Shown: positions 15,886-24,532, counted from the stretch's first letter. The stretch: 64,000 nucleotides of DNA from Exiguobacterium sp. s193 (GCF_018618755.1 NZ_JACSMR010000003.1:1-64000), one strand, 5' to 3'. Notes: generated by a model from the sequence alone, not told the origin. Numbers and translations are program-made.

Positions 15886-17193
15886 ATGAACGAAACGATT
15901 ACACCGAACAAATGGGCTTTGTTGCCCTTGTTCGTTTTCCTTGTATTATTCATCGGTGCAGGAATCTTCTATAACGACTTTTACAAATTCCCGATCTTGA
16001 TTGCAGCGTTGATCGCCTTGATCTTTGCTGCTGCGACATCTAAGGGAGACATCAACCAGACGGTCGAGCGGATTGCCCGTGGTGCCGGTAACCCGGACAT
16101 CATGATCATGGTCTTCATCTTTTTACTTGCCGGCACGTTTTCCGGAACAGCGAATGCGATTGGAGCGATTGACGCGACCGTCAACGCCGCGCTCAGCTTC
16201 TTGCCGCAGTCGCTCCTGATGAGCGGTTTGTTCATCATCGCCGCCTTCATCTCGATGGCGATGGGGACTTCGACCGGGACGATTGCCGCCCTCTCCCCGA
16301 TCGCACTCGGCATTCATGACGCGACGGGCGTCAACGTCGCACTCGCCGCTGCTGCCGTCGTCGGTGGAGCGATGTTCGGTGACAACTTATCGTTCATCTC
16401 CGATACGACAATCGCTGCCGTCCGGACACAAAAAACGAACATGCGCGATAAATTCAGAACGAACTTTTTAATCGTCTTACCTGCTGCTATCATCACCGTC
16501 ATCTTACTTGCCTTCGTATCAGGCGCCGGAGATGTCGTCGAAGCAAAGGCGTTCGACTTTTATAAGTTGATTCCGTACCTTTCCGTCATCGTGCTTGCAC
16601 TTTTCGGTGTTAACGTCATTCTCGTCTTACTCGGCGGGACATTGTTGACAGGCATCATCGGAATGGTGGACGGAAGCTTCGGATTAAGTGGCTTTGTTCT
16701 CGCGATGTCTGACGGATTGATGGGGATGGCAGAAATCTCCATCTTAACGTTACTGATGGGCGGACTCGTCAGTCTCATCACGTATAACGGCGGAATCGCC
16801 TATCTCAAAGAAACTTTGACACGGAAAATCTCGAAACGCCGGGGAGCGGAGTTCAGCATGGCTGCCCTCGTCAGTGCCACGAATCTTGCAACGGCGAATA
16901 ACACGATCTCGATTCTTGTCGCAGGACCGCTCGCTGCTGAAATTGCGGATACGTATGACGTCGACCGAAAGAAATCAGCCAGTATCCTCGACCTCTTTTC
17001 CTGTGGTGTCCAAGGAATCATTCCGTACGGAGCACAACTTTTGATTGCCGCTGAACTGACAAAAACGGCATCTCCCGAACTGATTCCGTATCTGTTCTAT
17101 CCGTTTTTACTGTTCATTTGCGGATCGCTCGCAATCTTCTTCGGATTCCCACGCCGGAAGACCGAGGCCGCACAGAAAAAAAACGTGTCGTAA
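15886..17193 (+). CDS. metT: NhaC-family transporter, probable methionine uptake (MetT type)
   Basis: 435 residues with about eleven membrane helices of the NhaC superfamily, including GTSTGTIAALSPIA and the MFGDNLSFISDTTIAA stretch typical of the fold. NhaC proteins are annotated as sodium/proton antiporters, but S-box-controlled members have been proposed as methionine transporters (MetT). The riboswitch directly upstream argues for that role here. GGAGTG precedes the ATG. The substrate assignment is inference from regulation. Confidence 0.8.
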   Translation: MNETITPNKWALLPLFVFLVLFIGAGIFYNDFYKFPILIAALIALIFAAATSKGDINQTVERIARGAGNPDIMIMVFIFLLAGTFSGTANAIGAIDATVNAALSFLPQSLLMSGLFIIAAFISMAMGTSTGTIAALSPIALGIHDATGVNVALAAAAVVGGAMFGDNLSFISDTTIAAVRTQKTNMRDKFRTNFLIVLPAAIITVILLAFVSGAGDVVEAKAFDFYKLIPYLSVIVLALFGVNVILVLLGGTLLTGIIGMVDGSFGLSGFVLAMSDGLMGMAEISILTLLMGGLVSLITYNGGIAYLKETLTRKISKRRGAEFSMAALVSATNLATANNTISILVAGPLAAEIADTYDVDRKKSASILDLFSCGVQGIIPYGAQLLIAAELTKTASPELIPYLFYPFLLFICGSLAIFFGFPRRKTEAAQKKNVS

Positions 17194-17200
17194 AACAAAC

Positions 17201-17231
17201 AACCCCCGTCGCTTCATCTGCGATGGGGGTT
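17201..17231. terminator. bidirectional terminator
   Basis: Hairpin AACCCCCGTCGC with GCGATGGGGGTT between the convergent transporter gene and the small membrane gene. Confidence 0.82.
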
Positions 17232-17235
17232 CACT

Positions 17236-17436
17236 TTATTTCTGTTTTTCTTGACGATTCAAAATGAAGTAAGCAATCGCCGGAAGTGGGAATTGAACGA
17301 GTCCTGCTCCACCCCATACCCACGGGTTACGTCCTGTCTTGCGGGCACCAAGGAAAAGGAACGTGGCTTGAGCCCCTAATAGCGCAGCAATGCTTGTCCA
17401 AACTCCTTTTGGTACTTTTTTAATCGATTTCACCAT
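17236..17436 (-). CDS. small two-helix membrane protein
   Basis: 66 residues with a basic N terminus and two membrane helices (about 15-31 and 41-59) joined by a tryptophan- and glycine-rich loop. No family recognised. It has a candidate sigma-B promoter and so may be a stress-induced envelope protein. That is inference only. Confidence 0.55.
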   Translation of the reverse strand: MVKSIKKVPKGVWTSIAALLGAQATFLFLGARKTGRNPWVWGGAGLVQFPLPAIAYFILNRQEKQK

Positions 17437-17494
17437 GATTTTACACCTCTCTTCATTTATGCATCAGTAGACTTTCTTCTCTTTCCCATTCTAT

Positions 17495-17519
17495 ATTCCC
17501 TGCTTATGAGCATCAAAAC
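17495..17519 (-). promoter_or_regulatory. candidate sigma-B promoter
   Basis: Minus strand GTTTTG (17514-17519), 13-nt spacer, GGGAAT (17495-17500), about 60 nt upstream of the 66-residue membrane protein gene. Resembles GTTTAA-N13-GGGTAT. Confidence 0.35.
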
Positions 17520-17594
17520 AGATGTTCTTCTAACTTCATGCTAAACTGAACAGGCAAATCCATATTCTAGTTCTATTGAAGGAGGAGTATACAC

Positions 17595-18407
17595 ATGCAA
17601 TACGCAAAACTTTCAAATGGTATCACGATTCCACAAATCGGGTTCGGTGTCTGGCAAGTCGATGAAGAGACGGAAGCACCGGCTGCCGTCGCAGAAGCAC
17701 TTCGCGTCGGTTACCGTCATATCGATACGGCTGCCGTCTACAAAAACGAACGTGGTGTCGCAAAAGGAATCAAAGAAAGCGGCGTGAAACGTGAAGAACT
17801 CTTCTTGACGTCTAAAGTTTGGAACGATGACATTCGTGCCGGACGGACGAAAGAGGCTTTCGCTGAGTCACTTGAGCGACTAGAAACCGATTATCTCGAT
17901 CTCTACCTCATTCACTGGCCTGTTGAAGGTTATGTCGAAGCATGGAAAGCCATGGTCGAGCTTTATGAAGCGGGTAAAATTAAAGCAATTGGTGTTTCGA
18001 ACTTCAAAGAACATCATCTCGATACACTTGCTGAAGAGGGACTCATGACGCCGATGATTAACCAAGTCGAGCTTCACCCACAACTTCCGCAACATGAACT
18101 GCATGAGTACTTGCAGGATCATAACATTCAAATCGAAGCATGGAGCCCACTCATGCAAGGTAAATTCCTCGAAATCAATGATTTTAAAGAGATTGCTGAA
18201 AAGCATGGTAAGAGCCCATCGCAAGTCGTTCTTCGTTGGCACCTCGATAACGGAATCGTTGCGCTTCCGAAGTCTGTCACACCAGAACGGATCGCTGAAA
18301 ACTTCGACGTGTTTGATTTCCAACTCGATGCAGACGATCTTGAACAAATTGACCGTCTCGCGTCAGAAGACCGCCTCGGACCGGATCCTGACGAAATCGA
18401 TTTTTAA
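17595..18407 (+). CDS. aldo/keto reductase
   Basis: 270 residues, complete TIM-barrel AKR. The catalytic tetrad is present: Asp44, Tyr49, Lys74 and His107 (IHWP). NADPH-binding segments follow near PKSVTPERIAENFDVFDF. Reduces aldehydes such as methylglyoxal-type carbonyls. The closest Bacillus relatives would be YtbE/YvgN-like, but the exact substrate is unknown. GAAGGAGGAG precedes the start. Confidence 0.92.
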   Translation: MQYAKLSNGITIPQIGFGVWQVDEETEAPAAVAEALRVGYRHIDTAAVYKNERGVAKGIKESGVKREELFLTSKVWNDDIRAGRTKEAFAESLERLETDYLDLYLIHWPVEGYVEAWKAMVELYEAGKIKAIGVSNFKEHHLDTLAEEGLMTPMINQVELHPQLPQHELHEYLQDHNIQIEAWSPLMQGKFLEINDFKEIAEKHGKSPSQVVLRWHLDNGIVALPKSVTPERIAENFDVFDFQLDADDLEQIDRLASEDRLGPDPDEIDF

Positions 18408-18424
18408 TGAACATACGGATAGAC

Positions 18425-18465
18425 AAAAGACTGCTCGCGGGAACACTCCCGGTGCAGTCTTTTTT
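18425..18465. terminator. bidirectional terminator
   Basis: Hairpin AAAAGACTGC with GCAGTCTTTT and an inner CGGGA/TCCCG stem, between the convergent reductase and hypothetical gene. Confidence 0.82.
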
Positions 18466-18925
18466 AGGCATAATAGACAAGAATCGTCTCTTCTGTTTCT
18501 TCCGCTTTGCTAAAATAGGCCCGTAAATCAGCGAATTGTTCCCACACGTCGTCAAACTCGCCGTGCTGTCCCGCCTCATCATAAATCGTCTCGAGTGCAA
18601 GACGGTCAAAATTCCGCATCACTTCTGCTGAAATGATGATTAACGGAAGAGGAAGGATGCCAACGATTGCCGCCTGTGTTTCGTTGACAATCAGCTCTTC
18701 CCCGACGACTGCCCGTCCTAAGTTGTAATGGGTCTCTTGATCGATATAGATATCGATTTGATTCATCACGTGGTAGATGGCTGCTGTTTCTTCGAGGGCA
18801 AATACCTGCTCCTGATCGGGCTTCGTCTCATGGATAAAAAGAATCCAGTCCATGATGATATGTGGATCGTCACCAAAAGAATCCCAGACGGCATCCGTGA
18901 CACGGACGTAATGTACGTTTTCCAT
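18464..18925 (-). CDS. hypothetical acidic protein
   Basis: 153 residues, acidic, with a hydrophobic segment (AAIVGILPLPLIIISAEVM, about 85-103) that could be a buried helix or strand pair. No signal peptide and no recognised domain. The ATG is preceded by GAGGAGAGGG. Single gene convergent with the aldo/keto reductase. Confidence 0.5.
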   Translation of the reverse strand: MENVHYVRVTDAVWDSFGDDPHIIMDWILFIHETKPDQEQVFALEETAAIYHVMNQIDIYIDQETHYNLGRAVVGEELIVNETQAAIVGILPLPLIIISAEVMRNFDRLALETIYDEAGQHGEFDDVWEQFADLRAYFSKAEETEETILVYYA

Positions 18926-19171
18926 CCTCCCTCTCCTCTCTTCGGCTCTTTAATAGCTATTCCCATTTTTTCGATGCTTTAGTAATTTTTTTAGAATCTG
19001 TGTACTAAAAACGCAGATCGTATTTTTTCGCGTATCTAAAACAGTCGCCATCACTGAAGATTGAAGAGGCATGCCGGCATGGCGTGTTTTCAGGCGGTAT
19101 CGCCTCACTAAACAGCAGCGAAAAGAACAAATCTGTTATTCATCCTTACTACTTTGTCTTTGTTCACACAC
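18926..19171. other. intergenic region without a gene
   Basis: About 250 nt upstream of the hypothetical gene and downstream of repeat copy A. It contains a perfect palindrome CATGCCGGCATG (about 19069-19080) next to GGCGGTATCGCCTC. I see no credible coding sequence or recognised regulatory element. Confidence 0.4.
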
Positions 19172-19172
19172 A

Positions 19173-19203
19173 AAAAAAGAATCGGAAAAATGCCGATTCT
19201 TTC
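19173..19203 (-). terminator. second terminator copy beyond repeat A
   Basis: Minus-strand hairpin AAAGAATCGG / CCGATTCTTT followed by seven Ts. It closely resembles the alsT terminator on the other side of the repeat. Confidence 0.8.
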
Positions 19204-19489
19204 AGACTTTAGACAATGACGATCGGGAGATAAGCGTCTTTTTTCGTTGCTTTCCTCGGGCGAGGCGCAAGCCGTTGCTCCTTGATCCTCACGGACAACG
19301 AGCAGGGTCTTGCCTGCCTCTGAACGTGCGTTAAAAACGCACTTTTCCCGCAGGAGTCAACGAAACGTGACGCTTTTTGGGTAATACCGTGATGGAAAGC
19401 CGGTCATGCAGACCGTCTAGGGCACAATCCGTCTCGAATCGCTTTTTTAAGCGAAAAGCATGTTCACGCTTCATAAACGTTTGTCTACA
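19204..19489 (-). repeat. structured intergenic repeat, copy A
   Basis: About 286 nt, read on the minus strand from TGTAGACAAACG (19489 end) to TTGTCTAAAGTCT. It shares long stretches with copies B and C, such as CGAGACGGATTG, AAAAAGCGTCACGTTTCGTT, GTGCGTTTTTAACGCAC and AGAGGCAGGCAAGACCCTGC. It starts just after the alsT terminator, in the same orientation as alsT, and ends at a second terminator hairpin. It includes a 45-nt stretch (TTATGAAGCGTGAACA onward) that copy B lacks. Confidence 0.85.
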
Positions 19490-19492
19490 TGC

Positions 19493-19523
19493 AAAAAGAA
19501 CCAGCAGAATGCCGGTTCTTTTG
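19493..19523 (-). terminator. terminator of the alanine symporter gene
   Basis: Minus-strand hairpin AAAGAACCGG / CTGGTTCTTT with a T run, 3 nt past the stop codon. Confidence 0.85.
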
Positions 19524-19526
19524 TGA

Positions 19527-20972
19527 TTAAATCGCTTTTTCTTTTGATTCGTCTGTCTTCCAGGCTTCAAGAGATTCCTTACCTGGCAAGTTTGGAATCG
19601 AGTCCGCATAAAAACGCGGGTCTTTCCCAGCTTTACGCTGTTCGAGATAATCATCGAGCGCAAGTCTCGCGATTTTAGATAAACGGAAAATCGCATATAA
19701 GTTAACGACCGCCATCAAGCCCATGAAGATATCAGCGAGCGCCCAGACGAGACCTGCCGTTTGCACGACTGAACCGAAGACGACCATCGCGAGGACGATG
19801 ACCCGGTACGCCGTCATGAGTGTCTTATTGTTATTGATGAAGCTGATGTTCGACTCACCATAATAGTAGTTTCCGACAATCGAACTGAAGGCGAACAAAA
19901 AGATTGCGAGCGCCATGAACGTCGTTGCGACAACTCCGACTTGAGTCGAAAGTGCATTTTGTGCGAGTGCGATCCCGGCAACTGCTTTCCCATTCGCGTC
20001 TTTCGTTGCGACATCGCTGACGAGGATGATCATCGCCGTTGATGAACAGATGAGTAACGTATCCACGAATACACCGAATGATTGAATTAATCCTTGCTTG
20101 ACAGGGTGCGAAACCTCCGCCGTCGCAGCAGCGTTCGGAGCAGAACCCATACCGGCTTCATTCGAGAACAGACCGCGACGAATTCCGTTGAGGACTGCAG
20201 CACCAATCGCTCCACCGGCAAGCGTCTTGAACTCAAGGAGCCCTTTTTGGAAAATCAAGCCGAAGACGTCTGGTAACAACTCAAGGTTCGTAATCATGAT
20301 GAAGAGAGCGATTAAAATATATCCGCCTGCCATGATCGGAACGAGGAACGCAGAGACCGTCGCAATGCTGCGCACTCCGCCGAAGATAACGAGTGCTGTC
20401 AACACAACAAGACCGATCGTAATCCACATCTTATCGATGCCATACTGGCTTTGGAGCGACAACGAAATCGTGTTCGATTGAACCGAGTTAAAGACGAAGC
20501 CAAACGAAATCGTAATCAAGACACTGAAGACAATTCCGAGCCAGCGTTGACCAAGCGCCTTTTCCATGTAATAGGCAGGGCCCCCACGCCATGCTTTTTC
20601 ATCACGAACTTTATAAATTTGTGCAAGCGTACTTTCGACGAATGCTGACGCTGAACCGATTAAGGCAATCAACCACATCCAGAAGACTGCACCTGGACCA
20701 CCTAACGCGATTGCCGTCGCAACACCGGCGATATTTCCTGTTCCAACACGCGCTGCCGTACTGATCGCGAATGCTTGGAATGGAGAGACACCATCTTTTC
20801 CTTTATCCGTTCCTTGGAACAGTAACCGTAACATTTCAGGTAACATCCGGAATTGGACGAATCCCATGCGAACCGTAAAATAAATGCCTAAGCCAACAAG
20901 TAAGATAATTAATACGCTCGACCATAATACATCACTAATATTACTTACGATATCCATCAATTGCTTCTCCAT
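19527..20972 (-). CDS. alanine or glutamine : cation symporter (AGCS family)
   Basis: 481 residues with about eleven membrane helices. AGCS signatures include FQAFAISTAARVGTGNIAGV near the N terminus, GGPGAVFWMWLIALIG, and the later RRGLFSNEAGMGSAPNAAA. Members import alanine, glycine or glutamine with sodium. The closest Bacillus homologue is probably AlsT/GlnT; sequence alone does not decide the substrate. A single-gene unit with its own promoter and terminator. Confidence 0.92.
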   Translation of the reverse strand: MEKQLMDIVSNISDVLWSSVLIILLVGLGIYFTVRMGFVQFRMLPEMLRLLFQGTDKGKDGVSPFQAFAISTAARVGTGNIAGVATAIALGGPGAVFWMWLIALIGSASAFVESTLAQIYKVRDEKAWRGGPAYYMEKALGQRWLGIVFSVLITISFGFVFNSVQSNTISLSLQSQYGIDKMWITIGLVVLTALVIFGGVRSIATVSAFLVPIMAGGYILIALFIMITNLELLPDVFGLIFQKGLLEFKTLAGGAIGAAVLNGIRRGLFSNEAGMGSAPNAAATAEVSHPVKQGLIQSFGVFVDTLLICSSTAMIILVSDVATKDANGKAVAGIALAQNALSTQVGVVATTFMALAIFLFAFSSIVGNYYYGESNISFINNNKTLMTAYRVIVLAMVVFGSVVQTAGLVWALADIFMGLMAVVNLYAIFRLSKIARLALDDYLEQRKAGKDPRFYADSIPNLPGKESLEAWKTDESKEKAI

Positions 20973-21021
20973 ACAGGTTCCCCCACTTCTCTCTTATGTA
21001 ACCTTTTTTCACATGTGTTCT

Positions 21022-21050
21022 ATAATACGAAAGATTTTTTAAAAAATCAA
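21022..21050 (-). promoter_or_regulatory. promoter of the alanine symporter gene
   Basis: Minus strand TTGATT (21045-21050), 17-nt spacer, TATTAT (21022-21027), about 50 nt from the start codon. Confidence 0.65.
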
Positions 21051-21099
21051 ATACAGTTGTATCAGTCAACTTCTGATTATGAGACTTTTTTATCCATTT

Positions 21100-21123
21100 C
21101 CTCACATTAGATGTGAGGTTTTT
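21100..21123 (+). terminator. terminator-like hairpin, plus direction
   Basis: CCTCACAT, 3-nt loop, ATGTGAGG, then five Ts. There is no plus-strand gene just upstream, so it may be antisense or end a short unseen transcript. Confidence 0.4.
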
Positions 21124-21155
21124 CGTTTACGAACAAAAAAAGAAGCGTTTACATC

Positions 21156-21200
21156 AAAATGACCGATGATTCCGTGAAAATCGGGATCATCGGTCATTTC
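21156..21200. terminator. terminator-like hairpin
   Basis: AAATGACCGATGATTCC pairs with GGGATCATCGGTCATTT across a short loop. It lies downstream of the CoA-disulfide reductase gene, after its first terminator. Confidence 0.6.
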
Positions 21201-21256
21201 GATTAATGGAGGACGGAAACATCCGTCACAAAGATGGATGTTCGTCTGAATTAGTC

Positions 21257-21295
21257 AGCCCCTCCATCTTTAGACAAACGCTTAGAGCCCCTCCA
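21257..21295. repeat. short footprint of the TAGACAA repeat family
   Basis: TTTAGACAAACGCTTA (21268-21283) matches the start of copy C and is flanked by two direct copies of AGCCCCTCCA (21257-21266 and 21286-21295). The right one belongs to the terminator of the reductase gene. It looks like a deleted or excised relative of the long repeats. Confidence 0.5.
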
Positions 21296-21317
21296 CTTTT
21301 CGCGGAAGGGCTCTTTT
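21284..21317 (-). terminator. terminator of the CoA-disulfide reductase fusion gene
   Basis: Minus-strand hairpin AAAAGAGCCCTTCC / GGAGGGGCTCT just past the stop codon. Confidence 0.7.
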
Positions 21318-21324
21318 CGATTCT

Positions 21325-23781
21325 TTAGATGAATAGATTTAAGTTGGCATCATCTGTCGCGCCAAGATAACTTGCGACCCCACCATAATCGATATCATCT
21401 AACAGTTCTTCTTTTTTAATCCCCATGATGTCCATCGACATCGTACACGCGATCATTCGGACACCTGCCGCTTGCGCTTTTGCCATCATCGTCTCTAACG
21501 CATCGACTTGTTTGTCCTTCATGACTTTTTTCATCATTTTTTGACCGGCGCCTGCCATGTTCATGTTGGATAACGGAAGATCCCCGGCATGTTTCGGCAT
21601 CATCATTCCCATCATGCGTTCCATCGGTGCTTTGTCGACGGCTGGTGCATCCGGCTTCCGAATGACATTCAGTCCCCAGAACGTGAAGAACATCGTGACT
21701 TGTTTTCCCATTGCTTGTGCACCTTGTGCGATGACGAATGACGCAAGTGCTTTATCAAGGTCTCCGCTGAAGACGACCATCGTTGCGTCGTCTGCTTTTG
21801 CGACAGGTGCTGACGTCACGGGTTGCTTCGTTTGTCCTTGCCCTTTTTCAAGTAAGACTTCGACAATTCCTTTATTCATTTCTGCCGTGTGGACGGTATG
21901 TCCGAGCTTCGTCGCCCATGCCTGGACGTCTGGTAAGAAACCGGGATCCGATGCCTTAACGAAGACTTGGTCGCCATCTTGCAGTTGGTCCATCTTCGCC
22001 TTTAATTCAACGATTGGTCCCGGGCACTGTAATCCACATGTATCGAGCAGCGTGATTTGCTCTGCTTTCACGGCTTGTTTCGGCTCACTTTTAATCGTCG
22101 TCACTGCTGTTTCCTCCCGTGCTTGGTTGCGCGCTTCTTGATCGCGATTGACCGTCGCCCATGTTTTATATCCACCGCTTAAGTTTTTCACGTCGAAGCC
22201 GTTTTGTTTGAGGAGCTGACTTGCGACATATCCCCGTAATCCGACTTGGCATGTCACATAAATCGGCTGATCCTTCGGTAACTCGTCGAGTGACGCGCGA
22301 AGCGTCGGCAATGAGATATTGACCGAGCCCGGAATCGAACCGAGTTCATTTTCAGACGGTTCCCGGACATCGAGTAACAATCCGCCAGCTGCGACGATTT
22401 GATCAATTTCATGCCAATGGACGTTTTCGCTGTCCCCTAACACGATGTTCGACGCGATGTAGCCTGCCATGTTGACGGGATCTTTCGCCGAGCTGTAAGG
22501 TGGTGCGTACGACAACTCAAGATCCGGTAAGTCAAGTACGGTCAAACCGCCTTTGATTGCCGTCGCCAATACATCAATCCGTTTTTCGACCCCCGTCATC
22601 CCGATCGCTTGCGCACCATAAATTGTCCCATCGACCGGATCAAATAAAAGTTTCATCGAAATCGGACTTGCCCCCGGATAATAACCGGCGTGCGAACCCG
22701 GATGGAGATGGACTGCTTCATAGCGACGCCCTGCCTGTTTCAACCGTTTTTCGTTATTGCCTGTCGAAGCGACCGTTAAATCAAACACTTTTGCGACAGC
22801 TGTACCGAGTGCACCTGTGTACTTCACGTCACGCCCGGCGATGATATCCGCAACGAGGCGTCCTTGACGATTCGCCGGCCATGCGAGCGGAACGTGCATC
22901 GCCTCTCCTGTAACGTAGTCTTTCACTTCGATCGCATCACCAATCGCAAAGATTGATGGATCAGATGTCCGTAGCGTGTCATCGACTTTGATCGTATTCT
23001 TGATTCCTAACTCGAGTTTTGCTTCCGCCGCAAGGTTACTTTCCGGCATGACACCAATCGATAGGATGTTCATTTCCGTTTCAATCGTCTTGCCGCTTGC
23101 CAAAACAACACGCTTCCCTGCCTCTTCAAAGCGGGCAACACCATCCGATAAAATCAATTCGACCCCTTTTGCGCGTAGATGTTCATGGACGATGGCTGCC
23201 ATTTCCGGATCGACCGGTGCCATGACTTGATCCATCATTTCAACCAATGTAACTTTCGCACCACGTTCGACCAAATTCTCTGCCATTTCAAGTCCGATGA
23301 AGCCACCACCGATGACGACGGCATGTGCGGGACGGTTCTCATCGACATATTGGCGCATCCGGTCCGTGTCGGGAATGTTGCGTAACGTAAAAATGTTCGT
23401 CGCTTCTTCGATACCAGGAATCGATGGACGCATCGGTTTTGCTCCTGGTGAAAGGATTAAGTGATCGTACGTCTCGTCATACTCTTCACCTGTATCAACT
23501 TTACGAATCGTGACCGTTTTCAGTTCACGGTTGATTCGGATCGCTTCCGAGAGATTTCGGACATCTAGGTTAAACCGGGCATGCATGCCTTCAGGTGTTT
23601 GGACAAGTAACTTGTTCCGGTCTTTGATGACGTCTCCAATATAATAAGGTAAACCACAGTTCGCGAACGAAATTTCTTTTCCACGTTCGAGTAAAATAAT
23701 TTCCGCAGTTTCATCTAACCGACGTAATCGTGCCGCGGCGGTCGCTCCGCCTGCTACTCCACCAACAATGATTGTTTTCAT
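21325..23781 (-). CDS. CoA-disulfide reductase fused to rhodanese, TusA and DsrE domains
   Basis: 818 residues, four domains in order. Residues 1 to about 450: FAD/NAD(P)H pyridine nucleotide-disulfide oxidoreductase with VGGVAGGATAAARLRR and the redox Cys42 (FANCGLPYYIG). About 455-545: rhodanese with the active-site loop CQVGLRG. About 570-640: TusA/SirA-like domain with LDTCGLQCPGPIVELK. About 660-818: DsrE/F-like domain, methionine-rich, with a conserved cysteine in IACTMSMDIMG. Together these can reduce CoA persulfide or disulfide and pass sulfane sulfur between carriers. Shorter CoADR-rhodanese fusions are known in Bacillus; the full fusion is longer. ATG follows AGGAGG. Confidence 0.92.
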   Translation of the reverse strand: MKTIIVGGVAGGATAAARLRRLDETAEIILLERGKEISFANCGLPYYIGDVIKDRNKLLVQTPEGMHARFNLDVRNLSEAIRINRELKTVTIRKVDTGEEYDETYDHLILSPGAKPMRPSIPGIEEATNIFTLRNIPDTDRMRQYVDENRPAHAVVIGGGFIGLEMAENLVERGAKVTLVEMMDQVMAPVDPEMAAIVHEHLRAKGVELILSDGVARFEEAGKRVVLASGKTIETEMNILSIGVMPESNLAAEAKLELGIKNTIKVDDTLRTSDPSIFAIGDAIEVKDYVTGEAMHVPLAWPANRQGRLVADIIAGRDVKYTGALGTAVAKVFDLTVASTGNNEKRLKQAGRRYEAVHLHPGSHAGYYPGASPISMKLLFDPVDGTIYGAQAIGMTGVEKRIDVLATAIKGGLTVLDLPDLELSYAPPYSSAKDPVNMAGYIASNIVLGDSENVHWHEIDQIVAAGGLLLDVREPSENELGSIPGSVNISLPTLRASLDELPKDQPIYVTCQVGLRGYVASQLLKQNGFDVKNLSGGYKTWATVNRDQEARNQAREETAVTTIKSEPKQAVKAEQITLLDTCGLQCPGPIVELKAKMDQLQDGDQVFVKASDPGFLPDVQAWATKLGHTVHTAEMNKGIVEVLLEKGQGQTKQPVTSAPVAKADDATMVVFSGDLDKALASFVIAQGAQAMGKQVTMFFTFWGLNVIRKPDAPAVDKAPMERMMGMMMPKHAGDLPLSNMNMAGAGQKMMKKVMKDKQVDALETMMAKAQAAGVRMIACTMSMDIMGIKKEELLDDIDYGGVASYLGATDDANLNLFI

Positions 23782-23823
23782 GGCTGTTTTCCTCCTAATC
23801 GAATCGTACTCTCTATGCTTTAC

Positions 23824-23852
23824 AATATACCCACAATGGTATGTTGTTACAA
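23824..23852 (-). promoter_or_regulatory. promoter with embedded operator before the CoA-disulfide reductase fusion
   Basis: Minus strand TTGTAA (23847-23852), 17-nt spacer, TATATT (23824-23829). The spacer and -10 contain ATACCATTGTGGGTAT (23827-23842), an imperfect ATACC/GGTAT palindrome. This half-site resembles those of CsoR-family persulfide sensors such as CstR, which control sulfide detoxification genes. Confidence 0.6.
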
Positions 23853-23984
23853 GTAGTTTGTTCTACTTTTCACAAACTTGTCTTATTTTCAAACTGTTTA
23901 TTCTTTGATGATAACGGACATTAGTTGCAATTCCTCCTAAAATGCTTGAAACTGAACTTATAGTATACAAAGGGGGATTTTGAA

Positions 23985-24518
23985 ATGGACCAGGATCGTA
24001 ACTCGAACGAAACAAATGAGAACAACAAGGTCACACCGCTTCACCCAGAACGGAATCAAGAAGAAACAAACGAAAACGGGGTAACGGAAGTTCAACAACA
24101 ACACTTGGAAGCATTCCAAGCGTTCTTAGTCGAAAAAGGCATTCCAATGGAAGCACGTGAAAATGAAACACACGTCTTCTTTATGACACAAGAAAAAACA
24201 CCAGCCGGCGCTGAGCCGATGATGATGATCGTCTTCAGTAAAACGACGACGGATGTTGAATTGTTCGCCCGTACGGTCACGCACGTTCCAGACGGTGTTG
24301 AAGATCTTCCAATCTTAAATGCCATCAATGATTTCAACCAAGAATTCAAATACTTCCGCGTCGTCCTCGATAGCGACCGCGACGTAACGATTGCCTCAAC
24401 AATCGACTTGGATCACGGCTTCAACCCGGCAGCCATCTTCGGCCACTCGGTCATGATGTTCCAAGCTTCTGACGAAGTCTTTACGTATTTAACGAAATTG
24501 TATGACCAAATTCAATAA
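23985..24518 (+). CDS. YbjN-domain protein
   Basis: 177 residues. The first 35 are polar and rich in Asn, Glu and Gln, probably disordered. The rest resembles the YbjN fold, with DLPILNAINDFNQEFKYFRVVLD followed by a beta hairpin and DLDHGFNPAAIFGH. YbjN-like proteins are linked to stress or chaperone-type roles without a firm mechanism. Divergent from the CoA-disulfide reductase gene, with its own terminator. Confidence 0.6.
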   Translation: MDQDRNSNETNENNKVTPLHPERNQEETNENGVTEVQQQHLEAFQAFLVEKGIPMEARENETHVFFMTQEKTPAGAEPMMMIVFSKTTTDVELFARTVTHVPDGVEDLPILNAINDFNQEFKYFRVVLDSDRDVTIASTIDLDHGFNPAAIFGHSVMMFQASDEVFTYLTKLYDQIQ

Positions 24519-24532
24519 TCTATCATTAAGAA

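Noticed and set aside
15886..17193. Plain sodium/proton antiporter
   Set aside because: The SAM riboswitch directly upstream argues for a methionine-related substrate.
19071..19334. Open frame through repeat copy A
   Set aside because: Composition is that of the repeat; the matching frame is not kept in copies B and C.
19331..19696. Minus-strand open frame overlapping the symporter 3' end and repeat A
   Set aside because: It overlaps a real gene in another frame and runs through hairpins.
21130..21160. cre site TGTAAACGCTTCTT upstream of the alanine symporter
   Set aside because: The left half fits but the right half misses three conserved positions, and it lies far from the promoter.
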